Source of the DNA: Streptomyces sp. NBC_00448
GTDB lineage: Bacteria; Actinomycetota; Actinomycetes; Streptomycetales; Streptomycetaceae
NCBI RefSeq assembly: GCF_036014115.1
Contig: NZ_CP107913.1
Location: forward strand, 6,503,501-6,567,500
Direction: 5' to 3'
DNA: 64,000 nucleotides
The position numbers were made by a program, and so were the translations under genes. This document shows positions 57,700-64,000 of this stretch, piece after piece. How positions within the stretch are numbered: position 1 is the stretch's first letter; each line of letters opens with the position of its first letter. Below the pieces are notes generated by a model. That model had not been told where the DNA came from and searched no databases. It worked only from the letters and a program-made list of their open reading frames with translations.

Positions 57700-58776
57700 A
57701 TGTCGGCTTCTGCGTCGTCCCCGGCCCCGCGCGCGGGTGAGCCGGGCTGGATCATGTTCGGCGAGATCGCCGAGCAGCCGGAGGTGCTGCGCCGGGTCCT
57801 GGCCGAGGCCGCGCCCCAGGTGCGCCGGACCGCCCAGCGGATCGCGGCCCGGCGGCCCCGGTTCGTGCTGCTCAGCGCCCGCGGCACCTCCGACCACGCG
57901 GCGCTGTACGCGAAGTACCTGTTCGAGGTGGAACTGGGCCTGCCCTGCGGGTTGACCTCGATGTCCACCGTCACCGCGTACGGGGCCACCCCGCACCTGG
58001 AGGACGTGCTGCTGGTCAGCGTCAGCCAGTCCGGCGGCTCGCCCGACCTGGTCGCCACCACGCGGGCCGCCCGCCGGGCCGGCGCGATCACCCTCGCGGT
58101 CACCAACAACCCGGACTCGCCGCTGGCGGAGGTCGCGGAGTTCCACCTCGACATACTGGCCGGGCCGGAGAAGGCGCTGCCCGCGACGAAGACGTACACC
58201 GCGGAACTCCTGGTGCTCTACCTGTTCGTCATGGGCCTGCGCGACGACGACGGGGCGGCCGCCGCCGTGCTGCCCGACCTCGTGCAGGAGGTGCTGGACC
58301 GCTCCGCCGAGGTGCGCGCGCTGGCCGGGCGGTACCGCTTCGCCGAGCGGATGGTGATCACCTCGCGCGGATACGGCTACCCGACCGCGAAGGAGGCCGC
58401 GCTGAAGCTGATGGAGACCAGCTACATCCCCGCGCTCGCCTACTCCGGCGCCGACCTGCTGCACGGCCCGCTGGCGATGGTCGACAACATCTCCCCGGTC
58501 ATCGCGATCGTCACCGAGGGCCGGGGCGGCGAGGCGCTGCAGCCCGTGCTGGACCGGCTGCGCGGGCGGGGCGCGGACCTCGTGGTGATCGGCCCCCGGG
58601 TCCAGGTCAAGGCGGCCACGGGCGGCTTCGGGCTGCCCACCGGGAGGCTGCCGGAAGCGCTCCAACCCGTGCTGGAGATCATCCCGTTGCAGCGGCTCGC
58701 CTACGAGGTGGCGGTCGCGCGTGGCCAGGACCCGGACGCGCCACGGGCGTTGGCGAAGGTGACCGAGACCCGGTAG
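57700..58776 (+). CDS. SIS-domain sugar-phosphate isomerase/deaminase-like protein
   Basis: 358 residues with two SIS domains (RFVLLSARGTSDHAALYAKYLFE ... LLVSVSQSGGSPDLVATTRAA; MVITSRGYGYPTAKEAALKLMETSYIPALAYSGADLLHGPLAMVD). It lacks the glutaminase half of GlmS and resembles the isomerase half, as in NagB-II/GlmR-type and NagS proteins. Probably acts on glucosamine- or N-acetylglucosamine-phosphate. ATG 57700 with GGAGG 8 nt upstream; ATG 57685 is earlier. Divergent from nagB and beside a dre-like site, so DasR control is likely. Confidence 0.85.
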   Translation: MSASASSPAPRAGEPGWIMFGEIAEQPEVLRRVLAEAAPQVRRTAQRIAARRPRFVLLSARGTSDHAALYAKYLFEVELGLPCGLTSMSTVTAYGATPHLEDVLLVSVSQSGGSPDLVATTRAARRAGAITLAVTNNPDSPLAEVAEFHLDILAGPEKALPATKTYTAELLVLYLFVMGLRDDDGAAAAVLPDLVQEVLDRSAEVRALAGRYRFAERMVITSRGYGYPTAKEAALKLMETSYIPALAYSGADLLHGPLAMVDNISPVIAIVTEGRGGEALQPVLDRLRGRGADLVVIGPRVQVKAATGGFGLPTGRLPEALQPVLEIIPLQRLAYEVAVARGQDPDAPRALAKVTETR

Positions 58777-58843
58777 CGGGGCGGTCCCCGGTGGACGTGC
58801 GCCTGGTGGTGGACGCGCGCCGGGTGCAGGCGCGTTCCGCCGG

Positions 58844-59671
58844 TCAGAGCAGGGAGCCGCCGGTCGCGTCGAGCCAGTGCCCGGTGATCCAGCGGGCGGC
58901 GTCGGAGGCGAGGAACGCGACGGCGTCGGCGACGTCCTCGGGGGCGCCGACCCGCTTGAAGACGGAGTAGGCGGCGGCCTGTTCCCAGGCGGCGTCGGAG
59001 GTACGGATGACCGGTGCGGTGTTGTCGGTGTCGATGATCCCGGGCGCGATCGCGTTGACGGTGATGCCGCGCGGCCCGAGTTCCTTGGACAGGTCCCGGG
59101 TGAAGACGTCGAGCGCGGCCTTGGACATGGTGTAGGCCATCAGTTCGGGCATCACCGCGTTGTGGGTCAGGCCGGTGGAGACGTTGACGATGCGGCCGCC
59201 GTCGCGCAGCCGGGACAGCGCGCCGCGGGTGAGGAAGAAGGGGGCGCGGGTGTTGACCGCGAAGACCCGGTCGAACTCGGCCCGGTCGATGTCGGCGAAG
59301 GGGCTCGCCACGCCGATGCCGGCGTTGTTGACGAGGATGTCCAGCCCGTCCGCGGCCCGGTCGAAGGCCGCCCACAGCGCTTCCGGGGCGTCGGGGTCGG
59401 CCAGGTCCGCGCCGAGCGGGAAGGCGGCGCCGCCGGCCGCCTGGATCGCGGCGACCGTGGCGTCGGCGGCGGCTTTGTTCGTGCCGTAGTGCACGCCCAC
59501 CCTGGCGCCGTCGCGGGCCAGCCGCAGGGCTATGCCGCGGCCGATGCCGCGGCTGCCGCCGGTGACCAGGGCGGTTCTGCCGGTGAGCGGTCCGGGGCCC
59601 GCCGCCGTGGCCGTGCCGGAGCGCACGGCCGTATCCGCGCCCGTGCCCGCCGCCGTACCCGTGTTCGTCAT
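58844..59671 (-). CDS. short-chain dehydrogenase/reductase
   Basis: 275 residues, classical SDR: cofactor motif VTGGSRGIGRGI, NNAG, catalytic Ser region NVSTGL and YTMSK (Tyr-x3-Lys). NADP preference is suggested by the Arg/Gly after the first strand (GARVGVHYGTNK). Substrate unknown. Divergent from a TetR gene with repeated operators between, so probably repressed by it. Start ATG 59671 follows a Thr/Ala-rich stretch of its own N-terminus. Confidence 0.88.
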   Translation of the reverse strand: MTNTGTAAGTGADTAVRSGTATAAGPGPLTGRTALVTGGSRGIGRGIALRLARDGARVGVHYGTNKAAADATVAAIQAAGGAAFPLGADLADPDAPEALWAAFDRAADGLDILVNNAGIGVASPFADIDRAEFDRVFAVNTRAPFFLTRGALSRLRDGGRIVNVSTGLTHNAVMPELMAYTMSKAALDVFTRDLSKELGPRGITVNAIAPGIIDTDNTAPVIRTSDAAWEQAAAYSVFKRVGAPEDVADAVAFLASDAARWITGHWLDATGGSLL

Positions 59672-59688
59672 GGCCCGCACCCGATTTC

Positions 59689-59755
59689 TCTATCGATCGC
59701 TACAGAATGACTGCGACGGGACCGTACCACATTGTCTAGCGGTCGCTATAGAATG
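59689..59755. promoter_or_regulatory. two repeated TetR-type operators between SDR and tetR
   Basis: TCTATCGATCGCTACAGAATG (59689-59709) and TCTAGCGGTCGCTATAGAATG (59735-59755) agree at 18 of 21 bases. Each contains a TAGCG/CGCTA-type palindrome. They flank the centre of the divergent promoter region. TATAGA or TAGAAT in the second copy serves as the tetR -10, ending 7 nt before its ATG. Confidence 0.7.
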
Positions 59756-59760
59756 TCGGC

Positions 59761-60354
59761 ATGGTTTCCACCCGGCCCCGCGGCCGCCCCCGCGCCTTCG
59801 ACCGAGAGGCCGCCCTCGACCAGGCGGTGCGCGCCTTCTGGGAGCACGGCTACGAGGCCACGTCCGTCGCGGACCTGACCCGGGTGATGGGGATCGGCGC
59901 GCCCAGCCTCTACGCCGCGTTCGGCGACAAGCGGGCCCTGTTCGCGGAGGTCGTGGACGTCTATGCCGCCCGTTACGGGGCCTTCGGCGAACGCGCGCTC
60001 GCGGAGGAGCCGACCGCCGCTGCCGCCGTGGCCCGCCTGCTGCGGGAGGCGGCGATCGAGTACGCGGACGAGGCCCACCCGCGCGGCTGCCTCATGATCA
60101 GCGGGGCCGCGAACTGCACGACCCCGGAGGTGCGCGACGCGCTCCGTGCCCGCCGCGAGGCCAATGTCGAGGCGATCCGGGTCCGGATCGCCGCCTCCGT
60201 CGACGCCGGCGAGCTTCCCCCGGACACCGACGCCAACGCCCTCGCACGCTACGTCGGCGCCGTCATCCAGGGCATGTCCCAGCAGTCCCGTGACGGCGCC
60301 ACCCGTGAAGAGCTGTCCGCGATAGCCGAGTTGGCCCTGCGCGCCTGGCCGTAG
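59761..60354 (+). CDS. TetR-family regulator
   Basis: 197 residues. Helix-turn-helix GRPRAFDREAALDQAVRAFWEHGYEATSVADLTRVMGIGAPSLYAAFGDKRALFAEV (~7-64) of the AcrR/TetR type; the C-terminal half contains a Cys pair (GCLMISGAANCTTPEV) seen in redox- or quinone-responsive members. No Shine-Dalgarno, and the -10 is 7 nt before ATG, so a leaderless message is likely. Probably controls the divergent SDR gene and itself through the repeats at 59689-59755. Confidence 0.88.
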   Translation: MVSTRPRGRPRAFDREAALDQAVRAFWEHGYEATSVADLTRVMGIGAPSLYAAFGDKRALFAEVVDVYAARYGAFGERALAEEPTAAAAVARLLREAAIEYADEAHPRGCLMISGAANCTTPEVRDALRARREANVEAIRVRIAASVDAGELPPDTDANALARYVGAVIQGMSQQSRDGATREELSAIAELALRAWP

Positions 60355-60367
60355 AACACTTCGGGCC

Positions 60368-60406
60368 GCGGTGCCGGGAGAGGACCCTCAACCTCTCCAG
60401 CACCGC
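60368..60406 (+). terminator. terminator after the TetR gene
   Basis: Hairpin GCGGTGC-GGAGAGG/CCTCTCC-GCACCGC with a small internal bulge and an 8-nt loop, 11 nt after the stop. Confidence 0.7.
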
Positions 60407-60566
60407 AGCCCGGAGCTGCCGTCGGCACCGTGGTCGGACGGGTGTGCGGTGCCCTTCCGACCCGATAGGGCCGACCAGTGAGGCGTCAGGCGTAGTCAGG
60501 GCAGAGAACGCCTTGGCCTCGATCCGTCCTCCTGTGCGGGGAGGGCGGAGGTCTGCTTATCAGTAT

Positions 60567-60582
60567 TGTGGACTAGACCAGT
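60567..60582 (+). promoter_or_regulatory. dre-like DasR operator upstream of the PdtaS-like gene
   Basis: TGTGGACTAGACCAGT matches the DasR consensus ACTGGTCTAGACCACT at 12 of 16 positions, with CTAGACCA intact. It lies 108 bp before the sensor kinase start within a 336-bp intergenic stretch that otherwise holds only the terminator at 60368. Confidence 0.5.
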
Positions 60583-60690
60583 CGGCCTTGTCCATGGGTG
60601 TGCCACCGATTCCGTCCGTGAATTCCCGGTCGGACGCGCCGTGAAACGCGCCGAACCTCACAGCTTTCGCAGGGAGGTACGCTCACAGGC

Positions 60691-62151
60691 GTGCCCTCCA
60701 TGAACGACCTCGTCCGCGAGCACACCGGCCTCGACTCATCCGATCTCGAATGGCTGCATCTGCTCGTCTCGGAGTGGCAGTTGCTCTCCGACCTGTCCTT
60801 CGCCGACCTGGTGCTGTGGGTTCCCACCCGGGACGGCACCCGGTACGTCTCGGTCGCCCAGATGCGCCCCAACACCGGCCCCACCTCCTACCAGGACGAC
60901 ATGGTCGGCCACCTGGTGCCCCGCGGCCGGCGCCCGCTGCTGGACGCGGCGCTGGACGAGGGGCGGATCGTCCGCGAGGGCGACCCGGAGTGGCGGGAGG
61001 AGGTGCCGGTGCGGGTGGAGTCGATCCCGGTCCGGCGCGACGGCCGGGTGCTGGGGGTGATCGCCCGCAACACCAACCTGCTGACCGTGCGCACCCCGAG
61101 CCGGCTGGAGCTGACCTATCTGCAGAGCGCCTCCGACCTGGCGCAGATGATCGCCGCGGGGTCCTTCCCGTTCCCGGCCGAGCAGGTGGACATGGACGCC
61201 TCGCCGCGGGCCGGCGACGGGCTGATCCGGCTGGACGCCGACGGCCTCGTGCAGTACGCCAGCCCGAACGCGCTGTCCGCCTACCACCGGCTCGGCCTGG
61301 CCGCCGACCTGGTCGGCCACCACTTGGGCCGGGCCACCGCCGAACTCGCCCCGGACCGCGGCCCGGTGGAGGAGGCGCTGGTGAAGCTCGCCAGCGGCTG
61401 GGCGCCCCGGGAGTTCGAGGTCGAGGCGGGCGACGGGGTGATCCAGTTGCGCTCGATCCCGCTCAAACCCAAGGGCGTGCACACCGGTTCGCTGGTGCTG
61501 CTGCGCGACGTCACCGAACTGCGCCGCCGCGAGCGGGAGCTGATCACCAAGGACGCCACCATCCGGGAGATCCACCACCGGGTGAAGAACAACCTCCAGA
61601 CGGTCGCCGCGCTCCTGCGGCTGCAGGCCCGCCGGATGGACTCCGAGCGGGCCCGTGAGGCGCTGGACGAGGCGGTGCGGCGGGTCGGGTCGATCGCGAT
61701 CGTGCACGAGACGCTGTCGCAGAACCTGGACGAGAAGGTGGAGTTCGACGAGATTGCCGACCGGGTGCTGGCGATGGTGGCGGAGATCTCACCCGGACGG
61801 GTCACCACCCGGCGCGGCGGCAAGTTCGGCATCCTCACCGCGGAGACCGCCACCCCGCTGTCCATGGTGCTGACCGAACTCGTCCAGAACGCCCTCGAAC
61901 ACGGCTTCGGGCCGGGGGAGTCGGGCACCGTGGAGGTCACCGCGACCCGCGGCCGCGACCGCATCACCGTCACCGTCCAGGACGACGGGCGCGGCCTGCC
62001 ACCGGAGTTCGACGCCCAGCGGGCGGGCAACCTCGGCCTCCAGATCGTCCGCACCCTGGTGGTGGGCGAGTTGGGCGGCACCTTCGACATGCTCCCGGCC
62101 CCGGCCGGCTCCGGCACCCGAGTGACCCTCGAACTGCCGTTGGACGCCTGA
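60691..62151 (+). CDS. pdtaS: PdtaS-like sensor histidine kinase
   Basis: 486 residues, no transmembrane helix, so cytoplasmic. N-terminal GAF-like domain (~1-150), PAS domain (~170-280), then a HisKA_2 dimerisation region with phosphoacceptor His in REIHHRVKNNLQTVAALLRLQARRMDS (~295/296) and a HATPase domain (TELVQNALEHGFG, DDGRGLP, GNLGLQIV). The arrangement and the whiB1-type neighbour match mycobacterial PdtaS, which signals to the ANTAR antiterminator PdtaR. GTG start 60691: TACGCT ends 7 nt upstream, suggesting a leaderless message; GGGAGG is 13 nt away. No response regulator is adjacent. Confidence 0.88.
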   Translation: MPSMNDLVREHTGLDSSDLEWLHLLVSEWQLLSDLSFADLVLWVPTRDGTRYVSVAQMRPNTGPTSYQDDMVGHLVPRGRRPLLDAALDEGRIVREGDPEWREEVPVRVESIPVRRDGRVLGVIARNTNLLTVRTPSRLELTYLQSASDLAQMIAAGSFPFPAEQVDMDASPRAGDGLIRLDADGLVQYASPNALSAYHRLGLAADLVGHHLGRATAELAPDRGPVEEALVKLASGWAPREFEVEAGDGVIQLRSIPLKPKGVHTGSLVLLRDVTELRRRERELITKDATIREIHHRVKNNLQTVAALLRLQARRMDSERAREALDEAVRRVGSIAIVHETLSQNLDEKVEFDEIADRVLAMVAEISPGRVTTRRGGKFGILTAETATPLSMVLTELVQNALEHGFGPGESGTVEVTATRGRDRITVTVQDDGRGLPPEFDAQRAGNLGLQIVRTLVVGELGGTFDMLPAPAGSGTRVTLELPLDA

Positions 62152-62200
62152 CGGTTGAGAGCGCCGCCGGCCCGCCGCACGGCCGGCGGGACAGCACGCG

Positions 62201-62231
62201 GAAGCCCCGTACCCATCCGGTACGGGGCTTC
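62201..62231. terminator. terminator between pdtaS-like and wblE genes
   Basis: 13-bp perfect stem GAAGCCCCGTACC/GGTACGGGGCTTC with a 5-nt loop, between convergent genes. Confidence 0.85.
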
Positions 62232-62311
62232 TCGCGATACTGCGTGCTGCGCGTATTGGCAGGTGCTGCGCGCTGCGGCTCGGGGCTAAGGCTTCTGGGT
62301 CGTCCGGTCTC

Positions 62312-62569
62312 TCAGGCGCTGGCGTTACGGGCCCGGTTGCGGGCGGCGCGGCGCTTCATCGCACGACGCTCATCCTCGCTGAGGCCACCCCAGACACCGG
62401 CGTCCTGACCGCTCTCCAGCGCCCACTGAAGGCACTGGTCCATGACAGGGCAGCGGCGGCAGACGGCCTTGGCTTCCTCGATCTGCAGCAGCGCAGGACC
62501 GGTGTTGCCGATGGGGAAGAAGAGCTCGGGGTCTTCCTCGCGGCAAACGGCGCGGTGACGCCAGTCCAT
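62312..62569 (-). CDS. wblE: WhiB-family regulator WblE (WhiB1-like)
   Basis: 85 residues. Four cluster cysteines C9 and C37-x2-C40-x5-C46, then GVWGG (58-62) and a basic C-terminus (RRAMKRRAARNRARNASA), without an AT-hook. Size and sequence match WblE, the ortholog of the essential, nitric-oxide-responsive WhiB1. AAGGAG upstream of ATG. Beside the PdtaS-like gene, as in mycobacteria. A CRP-like palindrome is 44-57 bp upstream. Confidence 0.94.
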   Translation of the reverse strand: MDWRHRAVCREEDPELFFPIGNTGPALLQIEEAKAVCRRCPVMDQCLQWALESGQDAGVWGGLSEDERRAMKRRAARNRARNASA

Positions 62570-62611
62570 GGCTGCTCCAACTCCTTGTGTGACAAACAGG
62601 TTGCTTGTGAA

Positions 62612-62627
62612 TGTGAACGCTTTCACG
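62612..62627 (-). promoter_or_regulatory. CRP-like palindrome in the wblE upstream region
   Basis: TGTGA-ACGCTT-TCACG, matching TGTGA-N6-TCACA at 9 of 10 positions; inner arms GTGAA/TTCAC are perfect. Mycobacterial whiB1 is known to be controlled by cAMP-Crp. The same core occurs upstream of the CBS gene at 26342. Confidence 0.65.
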
Positions 62628-62893
62628 AATCCCCCCACAGGGAACGGGACGCCACCCAGCCTTCGCTGGCTGGTGCGGTCCCGCTTGGTGTGAGGTAGGA
62701 GATTCGGGCTCTCATGGGGGCCGTTTGTCGGCCGTCCCGATCGCCAGTAAGAGACTCGCAAACCTCGGCTGGAGATACAACCCCTTCAGGGAAGTTTTTT
62801 TGGATTCCTCGGTGTCGCCTCGGTCACAGCCGTACTTCCATGGGGTGCGGGGCAGCCTAAACGTTCGAGTAAAAGGACTTTAGGCTCTTCGAC
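62628..62893. other. wblE long upstream region
   Basis: 266 bp without a gene. On the minus strand a hairpin (CCAGCC/GGCTGG inside GGGAC/GTCCC) lies at about 62645-62683, suggesting a structured wblE 5' leader. A run of seven T on the plus strand near 62795 has no strong stem before it. I see no further ORF. Confidence 0.4.
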
Positions 62894-63862
62894 TTACACA
62901 ATCACACGCAGTGCACGGCGTACGCCTGTGAAGGTTGCGTTCGTACGCAGTCCCAGGTGGTCACCGTCGACCTGGAAGGGCAGCGGAGCCTGCGAATGCA
63001 AGGTGAAGTCCGTCAGATCGTGCAGCGCCACCGCGTACTTGCCCCGGGGCCCGCGCTCCGGGGTGGAACGGAGCAATTGCGCCGCGTAACGGGCGCCCGC
63101 GACCGTGGACATCTTGGTGACGCCCAGCAGGTCGAGCGCGGTGTCGAAGGACGCCCCGGGGGAGGCGTACACCGGTCTGTTGCCGAGGTACGTCCACGGG
63201 GCGGTGTTGCAGATTATGGCGGTGGACAGCTCTTCGATCGGCTCCTGGTCCGGCTGCTCCAGCGTGATCGTGCCGTGCCGGCGGTGCGGGTCGGCCATGA
63301 ACTGGCGGGCCACCTGCCGCAGGTACAGCGCGTGCGTGGAGCGTTTGCCCAACTCCCGCTGCTGCTCGACCCGTCCGACCACGCCCGCGTCGAAGCCCAG
63401 GCCCGCGCAGAAGGTGAACCAGCGCGGCGGTACGCCCTCGTCCTCGCTGCCCCGGGTGCCGCTCACCAGGCCCAGGCCCACGGTCCGGGAGGAGCCCGCG
63501 CGCAGCGCGTCCAGCAGGGCGCCGGTGGCCTCCACCGCGTCGTTGGGCAGGCCCAGGGCGCGGGCGAAGACGTTGGTCGAGCCGCCGGGGACCACCGCGA
63601 GCTGCGGCAGGGTCTCCGGGTCGGGGCCGTGGTGCAGCAGGCCGTTGACCACCTCGTTGACGGTGCCGTCGCCGCCGAGGGCCACCACGAGCTCGACCTC
63701 GCCGCCCTCCGCGGCCCTCCGGCCCAGGTCCCGTGCGTGCCCGCGGTACTCGGTGGTGGCCACCTCCAGCTTCAGATCGCTGGACAGCGCGGTACTGATC
63801 ACGTCGCGGACCCGCGCGCTGGTGGTGGTGGCGGCGGGGTTGACCACGAGAAGAGCACGCAT
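62894..63862 (-). CDS. diacylglycerol/sphingosine kinase-family protein
   Basis: 322 residues, DAGK catalytic domain: GGDGTVNEVVNGL (63-75), LAVVPGGSTNVFARALGLP and FTFCAGLGFDAGVV. Phosphorylates a lipid (diacylglycerol or related) at the membrane. No membrane helices. TACGCT ends 7 nt before ATG and there is no Shine-Dalgarno, suggesting a leaderless message. Divergent from the gene at 63911. Confidence 0.9.
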   Translation of the reverse strand: MRALLVVNPAATTTSARVRDVISTALSSDLKLEVATTEYRGHARDLGRRAAEGGEVELVVALGGDGTVNEVVNGLLHHGPDPETLPQLAVVPGGSTNVFARALGLPNDAVEATGALLDALRAGSSRTVGLGLVSGTRGSEDEGVPPRWFTFCAGLGFDAGVVGRVEQQRELGKRSTHALYLRQVARQFMADPHRRHGTITLEQPDQEPIEELSTAIICNTAPWTYLGNRPVYASPGASFDTALDLLGVTKMSTVAGARYAAQLLRSTPERGPRGKYAVALHDLTDFTLHSQAPLPFQVDGDHLGLRTNATFTGVRRALRVIV

Positions 63863-63910
63863 GCTCGACAGCGTACCTACGGATTTTCACGCCGGGCTAC
63901 GCTGGCACGT

Positions 63911-64000
63911 GTGAGCCAGAAGACGACGAAGCGCAAGGAGTCCGGCGCGGGCGGGGGAGACGGCATGGCCGCCGGCCCCACGGCACAGGTGCCGCCGGCC
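63911..64000 (+). CDS. 5' end of an unidentified gene
   Basis: Thirty codons from GTG 63911 (MSQKTTKRKESGAGG...), running out of the window. TACGCT ends 7 nt before GTG, a leaderless arrangement mirroring the divergent lipid-kinase gene. By synteny memory the next gene in S. coelicolor is near the sigma factor gene sigH, but the visible residues are low-complexity and do not show this. Confidence 0.5.
   Translation, partial: MSQKTTKRKESGAGGGDGMAAGPTAQVPPA

Noticed and set aside
1..64000. CRISPR arrays, insertion sequences, prophage or attachment sites
   Set aside because: No spaced short repeats, transposase or integrase genes, or direct repeats bordering tRNAs were found; the two tRNA-fMet copies are whole genes, not attachment fragments.

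Overview
The window is chromosomal DNA from a high-GC actinomycete, almost certainly Streptomyces or a close relative such as Actinacidiphila or Streptacidiphilus. The evidence is the strong G/C third-position bias, frequent GTG starts, ATGA/GTGA overlaps, two WhiB-family genes, sigR-rsrA, a cobalamin-controlled class I ribonucleotide reductase, and the dasR-dasABC chitosugar locus. From memory, the gene order matches the core arm of S. coelicolor around SCO5183 to SCO5243 (uvrD2, wblC, hisN, aroA, sigR-rsrA, nrdAB, dasR-dasABC, nagB, a PdtaS-like kinase, wblE). I could not run an alignment. Nothing in the window looks like a prophage, insertion sequence or CRISPR array.

Layout. 1-3 kb: the 3' end of uvrD2, then the antibiotic-response regulator wblC (whiB7). 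Its leader carries an upstream ORF and a textbook terminator/antiterminator pair. 3-10 kb: an ABC1 kinase-like protein, a ThiF-like protein, a YgjP-type metallopeptidase, and a TerD-AIM24 fusion followed by two more AIM24 proteins. 10-20 kb: a Nudix hydrolase, a DUF2342-type protein, an SDR, MoaE, a PDZ/Lon-like protease, a PPA1309-family protein and a large UPF0182 membrane protein. 19.6-22.3 kb: two identical initiator tRNA genes flanking a Sel1-repeat gene, with intergenic hairpin repeats. 22-38 kb: a HEAT-like protein, catR/katA with a shared operator, a CBS protein behind a CRP-like site, HisN, TetR and a Gdx-type SMR pump with an unusual palindrome array, RsgA, AroA, an M50-like protein, a SRAP protein, an alpha/beta hydrolase, sigR-rsrA with its own sigma-R promoter, an HD-GYP-like protein, a TPR protein and peptide deformylase.

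38-43 kb is the most accessory-looking stretch. Five minus-strand genes encode a secreted protein, two lipoproteins, a WXG100-like small protein and a large hypothetical protein. The large gene is broken by a single-base frameshift. The first three genes are linked by short or overlapping junctions.

43-64 kb: nrdAB behind NrdR-like boxes and a B12 riboswitch, a GlxA-type regulator, an MctP-like symporter with its DUF3311 partner, the das regulon (DasR, chitobiose ABC transporter, GH3 glucosaminidase, NagB and a SIS-domain protein) with several dre-like operators, an SDR/TetR divergent pair, a PdtaS-like sensor kinase, wblE behind a CRP-like site, a diacylglycerol-kinase-family protein, and the first 30 codons of an unidentified gene.

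The genes share several regulatory themes. WblC responds to translation-targeting antibiotics, SigR/RsrA to thiol oxidation and CatR/KatA to peroxide. NrdR and B12 control DNA precursor supply, and DasR couples amino-sugar uptake to metabolism. Several genes have a -10-like hexamer 6-8 nt before the start codon and no well-placed Shine-Dalgarno sequence, suggesting leaderless transcripts.
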